The notes: a model not told the origin generated them from the letters alone. Shown: positions 1 to 7,272, counted from the stretch's first letter. The stretch: 7,709 bases of DNA from Candidatus Hydrogenedentota bacterium (GCA_011046175.1 DSBB01000558.1:1-7709), one strand, 5' to 3'. Made by a program: numbers and translations.

Positions 1-188
1 GTGATGTGGATGTGCTTGTCGAACTCGAACCGGATCACGGGCTCGATTTGTTTGATTGGGTTGATATGACTGAAGAACTTGCCGGTATTTTCGGCAGGGA
101 GGTGGACTTGGTTTCCAAAACCGGTCTTAAGAATCCGATTCGGCGTCGCGTGATACTGGAGCAGGCCAGGGTTGTTTATGCAGATTGA
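1..188 (+). CDS. mntA: MntA-type nucleotidyltransferase antitoxin (5' end missing)
   Basis: C-terminal part of a small minimal nucleotidyltransferase (MNT fold); the start lies outside the window. The reading frame begins at base 3 and reads DVDVLVELEPD, so the DxD metal-binding aspartates of the family's GSx10DxD motif are present while the GS part is upstream. The rest fits the family: a hydrophobic stretch with GLDLFDWVD, then FGREVDLVSKTGL and an ending of VILEQARVVYAD. The GTG at base 6 is an internal Val codon, not a start. In characterised MntA/HepT pairs (family knowledge) MntA neutralises the HEPN toxin by transferring AMP to a tyrosine near the toxin's active site. The stop codon overlaps the start of the HepT gene, as is usual for this module. 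The family call is secure; the antitoxin role is inferred from the partner. Confidence 0.88.
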   Translation, partial: DVDVLVELEPDHGLDLFDWVDMTEELAGIFGREVDLVSKTGLKNPIRRRVILEQARVVYAD

Positions 189-534
189 TGATTGCGATTT
201 AAGCTTATTGCTTGATATGCTTGAACAAAGCCGCGGGATCGTTGCGGCGGTGGGCAATTTGTCTTTTGCCGCGTTTTGCGTGGACGACACCATACGATAT
301 GCCGTTGAACGACGCATAGAGATTATCGGTGAAGCGGCCAAGGGCATTTCGGATGACGTTCGGGATGCCCACCCGGATATCCCCTGGCGAAAAATCATTG
401 CCATGCGGAACATTCTGGCGCATGAATATGGCGAAGTGGAAGAGGAAATTGTTTGGCGCGTCAGCCAAAGCCATATTCCCGAACTGATAGCAAGACTTGA
501 ACCGATTATCGCCCCATTATATCAGAGCGACTAA
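178..534 (+). CDS. hepT: HepT-like HEPN toxin (ribonuclease) of the MntA/HepT module
   Basis: Complete HEPN-family protein of 118 residues, typical for HepT. The diagnostic RX4HXY motif is intact as R77-NILA-H82-E-Y84. The characteristic IEIIGEAAKGIS helix (about residues 47-58) and a HPDIPWRKIIAMRN segment precede it. In characterised members R and H form the RNase site of the dimer, and the Tyr is the residue AMPylated by MntA. The ATG at 178 is preferred because it gives the usual MxxDD-type N-terminus; a TTG at 172 would add only two residues. The ATG overlaps the mntA frame by 11 nt, which suggests translational coupling and balanced expression. My hand count gives 153 G+C in bases 181-480 (51%), lower than sampled purL lines, consistent with but not proof of horizontal acquisition. 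The toxin appears intact; activity is inferred. Confidence 0.9.
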   Translation: MQIDDCDLSLLLDMLEQSRGIVAAVGNLSFAAFCVDDTIRYAVERRIEIIGEAAKGISDDVRDAHPDIPWRKIIAMRNILAHEYGEVEEEIVWRVSQSHIPELIARLEPIIAPLYQSD

Positions 535-563
535 TATCCGACCTCAACTCTGTTGCATACAAG

Positions 564-603
564 CGGCATACGGCAAGCCGTTGAATCTATACGCCGTCTG
601 CCG
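564..603. repeat. Imperfect inverted repeat between convergent hepT and metF; possible terminator
   Basis: CGGCATACGGC (564-574) and GCCGTCTGCCG (593-603) pair at 10 of 11 positions across an 18-nt loop. A smaller alternative hairpin, ACGGC-AA-GCCGT, sits at 570-581. The position between two converging genes suits a bidirectional terminator. Neither side is followed by a clear T-run, so it is not a canonical intrinsic terminator. Nothing else is recognisable in 535-632. Confidence 0.35.
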
Positions 604-632
604 GCAAAAGATGGTCGGGACGTTTGCCCCTG

Positions 633-1520
633 TTAATCCACCGGCGTGAACAGGGCGAGGGCGCGGCAAATCAGCGCGGCAGCGCGCGATTTGTTGAGCA
701 CATAGAAATGGATGCCGGGCGCGCCCTGGGCGATGAGTTCCTCCGCCTGTTTGGCGGCATAGTATACACCCACCGCATACTGTCCCTCGTCATCATCGCC
801 ATGCACTTCGAGCCGCCGCACCAGTTTCGGGCTGAGATGCGTGCCGCACAGGGAGGTGATGCGCCGTATTTGTGTGAGGTTGGTAACAGGGAGTATGCCG
901 GGCACAATGGGGACGTTAATGCCGATGTCTTCGCATCGTTCGCGGAACCTGAAGTAATCCGTATTTTCAAAAAACAACTGGGTAATGACGACATCCGCGC
1001 CCGCGTCCACTTTCCGCTTCAAATTATCAAGGTCGGCGGCGGACGACGGCGCTTCCGGATGGGTTTCGGGATAACCCGCCACAATAATCCCGAGTTCCGG
1101 AAATTCCCGACGGATCAATTCAACCAGTTCATTGGCGTAACGCAACCCGTCGGGAGCAGGCTCGAACACTTCCTGGTCCTGCGGCCTGTCGCCGCGCAAC
1201 GCCACGATGCGGTCAACGCCAATCTCGATGGCGGCGCGGATATATTGCCGCAATTCGCCGCGACTGCTGCCAATGCAGCTGAGATGAGACGCCACGGGAA
1301 TATGGGGATACCGTTCCCGAATTTCCCGCAACACCAGCAAGGTGCGGTTTCGGGTGCTTCCTCCTGCGCCATACGTACAGGTGAAATAGGCGGGCCGGCA
1401 ATTGGCCAATTCTTCCAAATGCGTAAACAGATTGTTCATCCCCGCCTCGGTTTTTGGCGGGAACAACTCGAAGCTGATAACGGGCTTTCCAGATGCGTAT
1501 AGGGCGCGCAATGGTCTCAT
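633..1520 (-). CDS. metF: 5,10-methylenetetrahydrofolate reductase
   Basis: MetF, a cytosolic FAD enzyme that reduces 5,10-methylene-THF to 5-methyl-THF, the methyl donor for methionine synthesis. The product is 295 residues, the usual bacterial length for the single TIM-barrel domain. Landmarks in order: SFELFPPK with the proton-donor Glu at 18, TYGAGGS (49-55), SHLSCIG (78-84), ALRGDRP with the flavin-site Asp at 111, GYPETHPEA (149-157), DVVITQLFFEN with the folate-contacting Gln at 181, PGILPV (207-212) and GIHFYVLN near the end. These correspond to E. coli E28, D120 and Q183 (family knowledge). I chose the ATG at 1520 because GGAG stands 6 nt before it and homology begins within a few residues. 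The open frame continues upstream to 1637 but has no family similarity and overlaps the promoter. The gene is convergent with hepT and divergent from purM. No truncation or missing key residue is seen. Confidence 0.96.
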   Translation of the reverse strand: MRPLRALYASGKPVISFELFPPKTEAGMNNLFTHLEELANCRPAYFTCTYGAGGSTRNRTLLVLREIRERYPHIPVASHLSCIGSSRGELRQYIRAAIEIGVDRIVALRGDRPQDQEVFEPAPDGLRYANELVELIRREFPELGIIVAGYPETHPEAPSSAADLDNLKRKVDAGADVVITQLFFENTDYFRFRERCEDIGINVPIVPGILPVTNLTQIRRITSLCGTHLSPKLVRRLEVHGDDDEGQYAVGVYYAAKQAEELIAQGAPGIHFYVLNKSRAAALICRALALFTPVD

Positions 1521-1572
1521 AGAATTCTCCGTGTTGGGACAGATATACTGAAGAGAGGGTTGCTGTTCTCTA

Positions 1573-1601
1573 ATTCTATCCGATATGGGGCATTTCCGCA
1601 A
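1573..1601 (-). promoter_or_regulatory. Candidate sigma70-type promoter for metF
   Basis: On the - strand TTGCGG (1601-1596) and TAGAAT (1578-1573) are separated by 17 nt. The -10 matches the TATAAT consensus at 5 of 6 positions; the -35 is weak at 3 of 6. The predicted transcript would start near 1566, leaving about 45 nt of leader before the metF ATG. No riboswitch-like fold was recognised in that leader. Confidence 0.4.
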
Positions 1602-1637
1602 GTTTTTATCGGACACAAGCGCAAGGGACTGATTCAA

Positions 1638-1668
1638 TTGGCATAATGGGCGGGCGACAAGGTATACT
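1638..1668 (+). promoter_or_regulatory. Candidate sigma70-type promoter for the purM-purL-purQ-radC run
   Basis: TTGGCA (1638-1643) and TATACT (1663-1668) each match consensus at 5 of 6 positions, with a 19-nt spacer that is slightly long. The predicted start is near 1675, giving a leader of about 38 nt, too short for a purine riboswitch of known type. The purM ribosome site GAGG (1702-1705) follows, 7 nt before the ATG. Confidence 0.45.
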
Positions 1669-1712
1669 TTGGTCTGAATTCTTTACCCCCTTTTATTCTA
1701 TGAGGATTAAAC

Positions 1713-2777
1713 ATGAAAAACGAACGGGTTTCCTTGAAATATAGTGATTCAGGCGTCAATATTGACGCGGCCAATGAAGCGTTATCTACCATCAAAGACC
1801 TTGTCAAACGCACATATACCGAACAGGTATTGTGTGATATAGGCACTTTCGGCGCCATGTTTCATCTTGATGTCAAGCAATACGCCGACCCCGTGTTGGT
1901 GTCGAGCGTGGACGGCGTGGGCACCAAACTGAAACTTGCGTTCATGACCGGAAAACATGATACCGTCGGCATTGATTTGGTTTCCCATTGCGTCAATGAC
2001 ATTCTGGTGCAGGGGGCGAGGCCGTTGTTTTTCCTGGACTATTTTGCGGTGGGAAAACTTGAGCCGACGGTGGTGGTAGAAGTGGTTCGCGGACTTGCGG
2101 CGGGCTGCCGTTATGCAGGCTGCGCGCTTATCGGAGGGGAAACCGCGGAAATGCCGGACATGTATCAGGCGGACGAATATGATCTTGCGGGTACCATTGT
2201 GGGTATCGTTGACCGCGAACGCATCATTGACGGTTCCACTATATGCGACGGCGACGTCATCGTCGGTCTTCCCAGTACGGGTCTGCACACCAACGGCTAC
2301 AGCCTGGCGCGCAAAATATGCTTTGAAGTCGCCAAACTAAAGGTTACAGACGAAATGCCGGGCGTGGGGCGCACCGTCGCCGAGGCGCTCATGGAACCGC
2401 ACATCAGTTACGCAAAACAGATGCAGCTGGTAATGCGCATGGTCGAGGTGCGCGGCATGGCGCATATTACCGGCGGCGGCATTACCGACAACCTGCCGCG
2501 CATATTGCCCGAAGGTCTTGCCGCGGAAATAGACCTGAACTCATGGGCCGTGCCACCCTTGTTCCGCTTCCTTCAGGAACAGGGAAACGTCGCGGACCGC
2601 GAAATGCTGCGCACTTTTAACATGGGACAGGGGTTCCTCTTCGTCATACCGGAAAACAAGGCGGATAAGATTCGGGAAACAATGGAACTAGCGGGACAGA
2701 AATACACTTTTATGGGCCGAATCATATCAGGCGACGGGAAAGTACATTACACAGGGAAGTTGCATTATGCCGATTAA
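1713..2777 (+). CDS. purM: Phosphoribosylformylglycinamidine cyclo-ligase (AIR synthetase)
   Basis: PurM catalyses the ATP-dependent ring closure of FGAM to AIR, step 5 of purine synthesis, as a cytosolic homodimer. The 354-residue product matches the usual length of about 345-355. Family blocks in order: YSDSGVNIDAANEAL at the N-terminus, the ATP/Mg motif SSVDGVGTKLK (D67 to K72), GIDLVSHCVNDILVQGA (86-102), GGETAEMPDMY (141-151), GLPSTGLHTNGYSLARK, a MEPHISY segment, HITGGGITDNLPR and TFNMGQGF. All expected blocks are present. The last block reads MGQGF where MGIGM is common, a mild variation. Translation starts at an ATG preceded by GAGG at 7 nt. It is the first gene of a + strand run and overlaps the purL start by 11 nt, so the next two genes probably depend on the same transcript. 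I see no frameshift or atypical composition. Confidence 0.98.
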   Translation: MKNERVSLKYSDSGVNIDAANEALSTIKDLVKRTYTEQVLCDIGTFGAMFHLDVKQYADPVLVSSVDGVGTKLKLAFMTGKHDTVGIDLVSHCVNDILVQGARPLFFLDYFAVGKLEPTVVVEVVRGLAAGCRYAGCALIGGETAEMPDMYQADEYDLAGTIVGIVDRERIIDGSTICDGDVIVGLPSTGLHTNGYSLARKICFEVAKLKVTDEMPGVGRTVAEALMEPHISYAKQMQLVMRMVEVRGMAHITGGGITDNLPRILPEGLAAEIDLNSWAVPPLFRFLQEQGNVADREMLRTFNMGQGFLFVIPENKADKIRETMELAGQKYTFMGRIISGDGKVHYTGKLHYAD

Positions 2778-5733
2778 TCGAATCGAAGTTGCCATGAAGC
2801 CGACCTTGCCCGACCCCGCCGGTGAGGCGTTGCGCGTCCGGGTGCGCGAGGATTTGGGCATTACATTTGAGGTGGCGCGCGTGATTGACGTGTTTATTTT
2901 GAATGCGGCGCTGCGTGAGGAAGAACTGGAAAAGGCGCGTTGCGAACTTTTCACTGATCCAATCATCCAGACCTCGGCGATAAACCAATCCCTTGCCACA
3001 GACTATGATTGTGTGATTGAAGTCGGTTTTCTACCCGGGGTAACGGACAATGTGGGACGCAGTTCCTTGGAAGGTGTGCAAGACACGCTCGGGCGGCCCT
3101 TGGCAAAGGGCGAGGCGGTCTATAAAAGCACGCTCTACGCGCTGAAAGGCGTTGACAAAACCACCGCAGAAACCATTGCCGCAAAACTGTTGGCGAACGA
3201 ACTCATAGAACAATATGTGGTGAAGACGGCAGATGAAATGAAGACGCTGGACGGCAAGCCGTTGCTCGCTTTGCCGATAGTTACGCAGCAAAGCGACGCG
3301 GAAGTGCATGAAGTGTCCCTTGAGTTGTCGGATGATGCGCTGGCCGCGTTGAGCCGCGAGAAAATGCTTGCCCTTGATCTCGATGAAATGCGCAGTATTC
3401 GCAACCATTACAATCATCCCGACACCCGCGCGCGCCGCGGCAGGTTGGGGTTGCCCGCCGCGCCAACCGACATAGAACTGGAAATTCTGGCGCAAACATG
3501 GTCGGAACACTGCAAGCACAAAATCTTCAACGCAACCATCACTTACATTGACGAGCATGGCGATAAACACACCATTGACGGCCTGTTCAAGACTTATATC
3601 AAGGGCGTAACAGATGCAGTATCCAAACGTGTCCCCTGGCTGGTCAATGTGTTCGAGGACAATGCCGGCATTATTCAATTTGACGACGACCATGTGTTCG
3701 CATTGAAAGCGGAAACGCACAACAGCCCGTCAGCGCTCGATCCCTACGGCGGCGCCATGACCGGGATTGTCGGCGTAAACCGCGACGTGCTCGGCGCGGG
3801 GCTGGGTTTCCAGTGTATCTTCAACACGGATGTGTTCTGTTTCGCGTCTCCCTTTTACAAAGGGGAAATACCGCCGCGTCTTTTGCATCCCAAGCGCGTG
3901 CTGCGCGGCGTCCACAGCGGCGTGCGCGACGGCGGCAATCAGAGCGGAATCCCGGATGTGAACGGCGCGATTGTTTTCCACGAGCGGTTCCTGGGAAAAC
4001 CGCTGGTGTTCTGCGGCACGGGCGGCCTCAGTCCGGCAGTGGTGGGCGGACGACCTGCCCATAAAAAGGCGGCAAAACCCGGCGACCATATTGTCATGAC
4101 CGGCGGACGCATAGGCAAGGACGGCATCCACGGCGCGACTTTTTCATCCGAGGCGCTGCACGAAGGCTCCCCCGCAACCGCGGTGCAGATTGGCGACCCA
4201 ATCACCCAGAAAAAGATGGCGGACTTCCTACTCGAGGCGCGCGACCAGGGGCTGTTCAACTGTATCACCGACTGTGGCGCGGGCGGCTTGTCGTCGAGCG
4301 TGGGCGAAATGGCGCATAAACCGGGCGGCGCGTCCATTTACCTGGACAAAGCGCCGCTAAAATATGCGGGCCTTGCGCCGTGGGAAATCTTCCTGTCTGA
4401 AGCGCAGGAGCGCATGACCCTTGCCGTGCCGCCGGAACATTTGGATGCCTTCCTCGATCTGGCGCGCCGTCGCGAAGTGGAAGCGACAGTGCTGGGCGAA
4501 TATAACAATTCCGGCTTCCTTGATTGTTATTACAACGGAAAATTGATAGGCTCCCTTAACATGGAATTTCTCCACGAGGGCTTGCCGAAGATGCGTCTTG
4601 AGGCGCAGCTTAATCCGCCGGAGCCTGCCGCCGAACTGTTGTTGCCAAGCGACGAATCAGACCTCACCAGCGACCTGTTGCAGGTGCTGGGCGCTCTTAA
4701 CGTGTGCAGCAAGGAAAGCTTTGTGCGCATGTATGACCACGAAGTGCTGGGGTTGAGCGTATTGAAGCAGTTCCAGGGCGCGCGGCGCGACGGCCCCGGA
4801 AACTCGGGCGTAATCGCTCCTGTTCCCGGAAGCAAGCGCGGTATTGCCGTGTCCTGCGGCATCTGCCCCAAGTACTCGGATTTGGACGCCTACCGGATGG
4901 CCGCCTGCGCGGTGGATGAGGCGGTGCGCAACCTTGTGGCGGTGGGCGGAAAACTCGGCACGATTGCCGGATTGGATAATTTCTGCTGGCCTGACCCGGT
5001 GCAGAGCGCCTCCACGCCGGACGGACGCCACAAACTGGCGCAACTGGTGCGCGCCTGCGAGGCACTTTATGATGTGTGCCTGGCTTACGATATTCCGCTC
5101 ATCAGCGGAAAAGACAGCATGAAGAACGATTACCGTATCGGCGACACAAAAATAAGCATTCCCCCGACCATTCTGTTCACGGCGGCGGCCATTATTGAAG
5201 ATGTTGGGAAAGTCGTATCCATGGACGCAAAAGCGCCGGGGCATAGTGTGTATGTTCTGGGAGAAACACGTGACGAGATGGGCGGCAGCGAATACCTCGC
5301 GCTGCGGGGACAATTGGGCGTGAACGCACCGGAAGTGCGCCCCTTTTCCGCGCGGGCGCTATATGAACGACTTGGCAAGGCCATTAAAGACGGGCTCGTG
5401 GCGTCATGCCATGACTGCTCCGACGGCGGGTTGGGCGTGGCGCTCGCGGAAACGGCATTTGCCGGCGACATGGGCATGACGGTAACGCTCTCGCCGCTGG
5501 GCGTGGATAACGGTGTGATTGCGTTGTTCAGTGAGTCCCAAAGCCGCTTCGTGGTCACCGTTTCACCGGACAACGCGGCGGCTTTCGAGGCGACGTTGGA
5601 TGGGCATCCCTGTTATCGCGTTGGGGAAACATCGCAGGAGCCTGTGCTGCGTATTGTGTGCGCTGACGGACGCAAAGTTGAAAGCGATCTGGACGCCTTG
5701 CGGGCGGCGTGGAAACAACCGCTGAACTGGTAA
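2767..5733 (+). CDS. purL: FGAM synthase, synthetase subunit with fused tandem PurS-like N-terminal region
   Basis: PurL converts FGAR to FGAM with ATP and ammonia delivered by PurQ (purine step 4). At 988 residues it is intermediate: small PurL is about 720-750 and needs separate PurS and PurQ; large PurL is about 1,250-1,350 and includes the glutaminase. Residues about 5-75 resemble PurS (IEVAMKPTLPDPAGEAL to TDPIIQTSAIN), and about 83-153 repeat the pattern (IEVGFLPGVTDNVG to AKLLANELIEQYVV). A linker ends at TWSEHCKHK (W245). Synthetase motifs follow: ETHNSPSALDPYGG (from E316), TGGRIGKDGIHGATF (445-459), DCGAGGLSSS (from D502), LSEAQERM (543-550), PGSKRGIAVSCG (from P687), SGKDSMKND (from S780), HDCSDGGLG (from H882) and SESQSR (922-927). 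No glutaminase domain is present; purQ follows. The start is the ATG at 2767, with AGGGA 9 nt upstream; it overlaps purM by 11 nt. The alternative ATG at 2794 would remove the first PurS-like strand. Confidence 0.96.
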   Translation: MPINRIEVAMKPTLPDPAGEALRVRVREDLGITFEVARVIDVFILNAALREEELEKARCELFTDPIIQTSAINQSLATDYDCVIEVGFLPGVTDNVGRSSLEGVQDTLGRPLAKGEAVYKSTLYALKGVDKTTAETIAAKLLANELIEQYVVKTADEMKTLDGKPLLALPIVTQQSDAEVHEVSLELSDDALAALSREKMLALDLDEMRSIRNHYNHPDTRARRGRLGLPAAPTDIELEILAQTWSEHCKHKIFNATITYIDEHGDKHTIDGLFKTYIKGVTDAVSKRVPWLVNVFEDNAGIIQFDDDHVFALKAETHNSPSALDPYGGAMTGIVGVNRDVLGAGLGFQCIFNTDVFCFASPFYKGEIPPRLLHPKRVLRGVHSGVRDGGNQSGIPDVNGAIVFHERFLGKPLVFCGTGGLSPAVVGGRPAHKKAAKPGDHIVMTGGRIGKDGIHGATFSSEALHEGSPATAVQIGDPITQKKMADFLLEARDQGLFNCITDCGAGGLSSSVGEMAHKPGGASIYLDKAPLKYAGLAPWEIFLSEAQERMTLAVPPEHLDAFLDLARRREVEATVLGEYNNSGFLDCYYNGKLIGSLNMEFLHEGLPKMRLEAQLNPPEPAAELLLPSDESDLTSDLLQVLGALNVCSKESFVRMYDHEVLGLSVLKQFQGARRDGPGNSGVIAPVPGSKRGIAVSCGICPKYSDLDAYRMAACAVDEAVRNLVAVGGKLGTIAGLDNFCWPDPVQSASTPDGRHKLAQLVRACEALYDVCLAYDIPLISGKDSMKNDYRIGDTKISIPPTILFTAAAIIEDVGKVVSMDAKAPGHSVYVLGETRDEMGGSEYLALRGQLGVNAPEVRPFSARALYERLGKAIKDGLVASCHDCSDGGLGVALAETAFAGDMGMTVTLSPLGVDNGVIALFSESQSRFVVTVSPDNAAAFEATLDGHPCYRVGETSQEPVLRIVCADGRKVESDLDALRAAWKQPLNW

Positions 5734-5762
5734 CGCAACAGCTGGAAAAGGATTCATCGGTT

Positions 5763-6551
5763 ATGACTGTAAATGCGCTTGTATTGACCGGATTCGGCAT
5801 CAATTGCGACAACGAAACGGAACGCGCCCTTGCGCGCGCGGGGGCGGATGCCGTCCGCATTCACCTGAACGATCTGCTGGAACATCTTGAACTGATGGAC
5901 AAGGCGCACATCCTCGCCATTCCGGGCGGCTTCTCTTTCGGTGACCACGTTGCATCGGGCAAGATCATTGCAAACCGACTGCGCCATAAACTGGGCGAAC
6001 CCCTGCAACGCTTTATCGGGAACGGCAAACTGGTCATCGGCATATGCAACGGTTTTCAGGTAATGGTCAAACTGGGGTTGCTGCCGTTGTTCGACGGCGC
6101 TTTCAAACAAGAAACGACATTGGCATGGAACGACTCCTGCCGTTTTGAAAATCGCTGGGTATATTTGCGGGCGCCGCAGGGAAACCGGTGCGTATGGCTG
6201 AAAGATATTGAACTGCTGGAACTGCCCGTGCGGCACGGCGAAGGCAAATTCATTCCCGGCAACGATGAGGTGTTGCGGCGGTTGCAGGATAACGGCCAGA
6301 TTGCCTTTCAGTACGCACGCGAAGACGGGGCGCCCGCGAACGGCGAGTTTCCGTTTAACCCCAACGGCGCCACGGCGGACATTGCGGGCATCTGTGATCC
6401 GTCGGGGCGAATCTTTGGACTTATGCCTCATCCGGAAGGCTTTCAGGAGCGGGAAAATCATCCGAATTGGACGCGCTTGCCGCTGCCCGACGAAGGCGCG
6501 GGACTGAAAGTGTTTCGCAACGCCGTGGAGTTCGCGCGCAACGAATTATAA
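5763..6551 (+). CDS. purQ: FGAM synthase, glutamine amidotransferase subunit
   Basis: PurQ hydrolyses glutamine and channels ammonia to PurL. It is a class I glutamine amidotransferase of 262 residues, at the upper end for separate PurQ proteins and resembling the C-terminal domain of large PurL. Motifs: VLTGFGINCDNETERAL at the N-terminus, AIPGGFSFGDHVASG (oxyanion region), GICNGFQ with nucleophile Cys95, and GLMPHPEGF with His223 and Glu225 completing the catalytic triad. All catalytic residues are present. I use the ATG at 5763, preceded by AAGGA about 10 nt upstream, because the family begins with the strand just after it. The open frame reaches back to 5709, but those 18 residues overlap the end of purL and look non-homologous. 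The gap to purL is 29 nt and the stop codon TAA runs into the radC ribosome site, so the genes are clearly in one transcription unit. Confidence 0.97.
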   Translation: MTVNALVLTGFGINCDNETERALARAGADAVRIHLNDLLEHLELMDKAHILAIPGGFSFGDHVASGKIIANRLRHKLGEPLQRFIGNGKLVIGICNGFQVMVKLGLLPLFDGAFKQETTLAWNDSCRFENRWVYLRAPQGNRCVWLKDIELLELPVRHGEGKFIPGNDEVLRRLQDNGQIAFQYAREDGAPANGEFPFNPNGATADIAGICDPSGRIFGLMPHPEGFQERENHPNWTRLPLPDEGAGLKVFRNAVEFARNEL

Positions 6552-6561
6552 GGAGAGTGCT

Positions 6562-7260
6562 GTGGTGGAGAACGCCCGCCGGAGCATCGCCATGCGCGAG
6601 ACTCCGGAAAACGAGCGCCCGCGGGAACGACTGGACAGGGTCGGCCCGGAAGCGTTGCGTGACGCCGAATTGCTCGCCATTCTGTTCCGCACCGGCACAC
6701 GCGCGGAAAACGCCGTGCAACTCGCGGAAAATGTATTGGCGTATTTCAGCGGCTTACGGCGGCTTGCCCAGGCGTCTCTGAACGAGCTGCAGCAGGTTAA
6801 GGGCGTGGGCAGGGTTAAGGCCATCGAAATCAAGGCGGCCTTGGAATTGGGCAAACGGCTGGCGCAGTACCAACATAAGCCCATTACGCGCATCAGCAAA
6901 GTTGAAGACGCCGTGGGACTCGCCGCATCCCACATACGTCTGTATGAGACTGAGTCCTTTCTATGCATTCATCTGAACACGAAAAATGACGTGTTGCGGG
7001 TCGAGGAAATCAGCCGGGGCGGCATGGACTGGGTAAGCATTCAGCCGCGTGACGTGTTTCGCCAAGCGTTGCGTGAGGGCGCTCATGGCATTATTCTCGC
7101 CCACAACCACCCCAGCGGGGACCCAGAACCCAGCGGCGCTGATGTCAACATAACCAGAAAACTGCGCGACGCAGCCGAAATGCTCGGGCTGCGTTTGCTT
7201 GACCATATCATCATCGGCGATGGCAGGCATGTAAGCCTCAAAGAGCGCGGAATGCTATAA
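6562..7260 (+). CDS. radC: RadC family JAMM/MPN-domain protein
   Basis: RadC-like protein (UPF0758) of 232 residues, the normal length. The N-terminal part has RPRERLDRVGPEALRDAELLAI and LFRTGT, then a helix-hairpin-helix-like segment LQQVKGVGRVKAIEI (76-90). The C-terminal JAMM domain carries VEEISRGG with the candidate Glu at 148/149 and the zinc motif H181-N-H183-x10-D194, followed by LLDHIIIGDG. The metal ligands look intact. The biochemical role is not settled: the old link to DNA repair in E. coli was questioned, while plasmid and phage relatives often sit with anti-restriction or recombination genes. The start is a GTG at 6562, with AGGAG ending 6 nt before it and partly overlapping the purQ stop. 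GTG 6565 and ATG 6592 are alternatives; the latter is close to where family similarity begins. Being 10 nt behind purQ, it is probably co-transcribed with it. Confidence 0.95.
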   Translation: MVENARRSIAMRETPENERPRERLDRVGPEALRDAELLAILFRTGTRAENAVQLAENVLAYFSGLRRLAQASLNELQQVKGVGRVKAIEIKAALELGKRLAQYQHKPITRISKVEDAVGLAASHIRLYETESFLCIHLNTKNDVLRVEEISRGGMDWVSIQPRDVFRQALREGAHGIILAHNHPSGDPEPSGADVNITRKLRDAAEMLGLRLLDHIIIGDGRHVSLKERGML

Positions 7261-7261
7261 T
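7253..7261 (+). promoter_or_regulatory. Extended -10 motif at the radC stop; possible psd promoter
   Basis: TGCTATAAT is a full match to the extended -10 consensus (TGn plus TATAAT), lying across the radC stop codon. No good -35 hexamer is seen 16-18 nt upstream, which extended -10 promoters can tolerate. A start near 7268 would place the whole 7273-7373 hairpin in the 5' leader of psd. Confidence 0.35.
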
Positions 7262-7272
7262 ATAGAGGTGCA

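Noticed and set aside
624..1502. Long + strand open frame (292 codons) opposite metF
   Set aside because: It lies antisense to a clearly conserved MetF, shows no recognisable domain and has composition expected from a mirror frame of a G+C-rich gene.
1579..1613. 7-bp inverted repeat TCCGATA / TATCGGA overlapping the metF promoter, a possible operator
   Set aside because: About one such pair is expected by chance in a 200-bp gap, and it matches no operator I know. Conservation in relatives would revive it.
1521..1637. 39-codon upstream extension of the metF frame
   Set aside because: There is no MetF similarity, it overlaps the candidate metF promoter, and a good ribosome site (GGAG, 6 nt) sits before the ATG at 1520.
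1669..1712. Purine or tetrahydrofolate riboswitch in the purM leader
   Set aside because: The leader after the candidate promoter is only about 38 nt and shows no paired helices of the kind those riboswitches need.
2767..2796. Shorter purL start at ATG 2794
   Set aside because: It would delete the first strand of the PurS-like repeat (IEVAMKP) and has no better ribosome site than the ATG at 2767.
3031..3720. Antisense open frames inside purL and purQ (also 4657-5313 and 5754-6461)
   Set aside because: They are long but lie wholly opposite conserved coding sequence, without domains, promoters or ribosome sites of note.
5709..5762. 18-codon upstream extension of the purQ frame overlapping the end of purL
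   Set aside because: The PurQ fold begins just after the ATG at 5763, which has its own AAGGA; the extension reads as out-of-frame purL.
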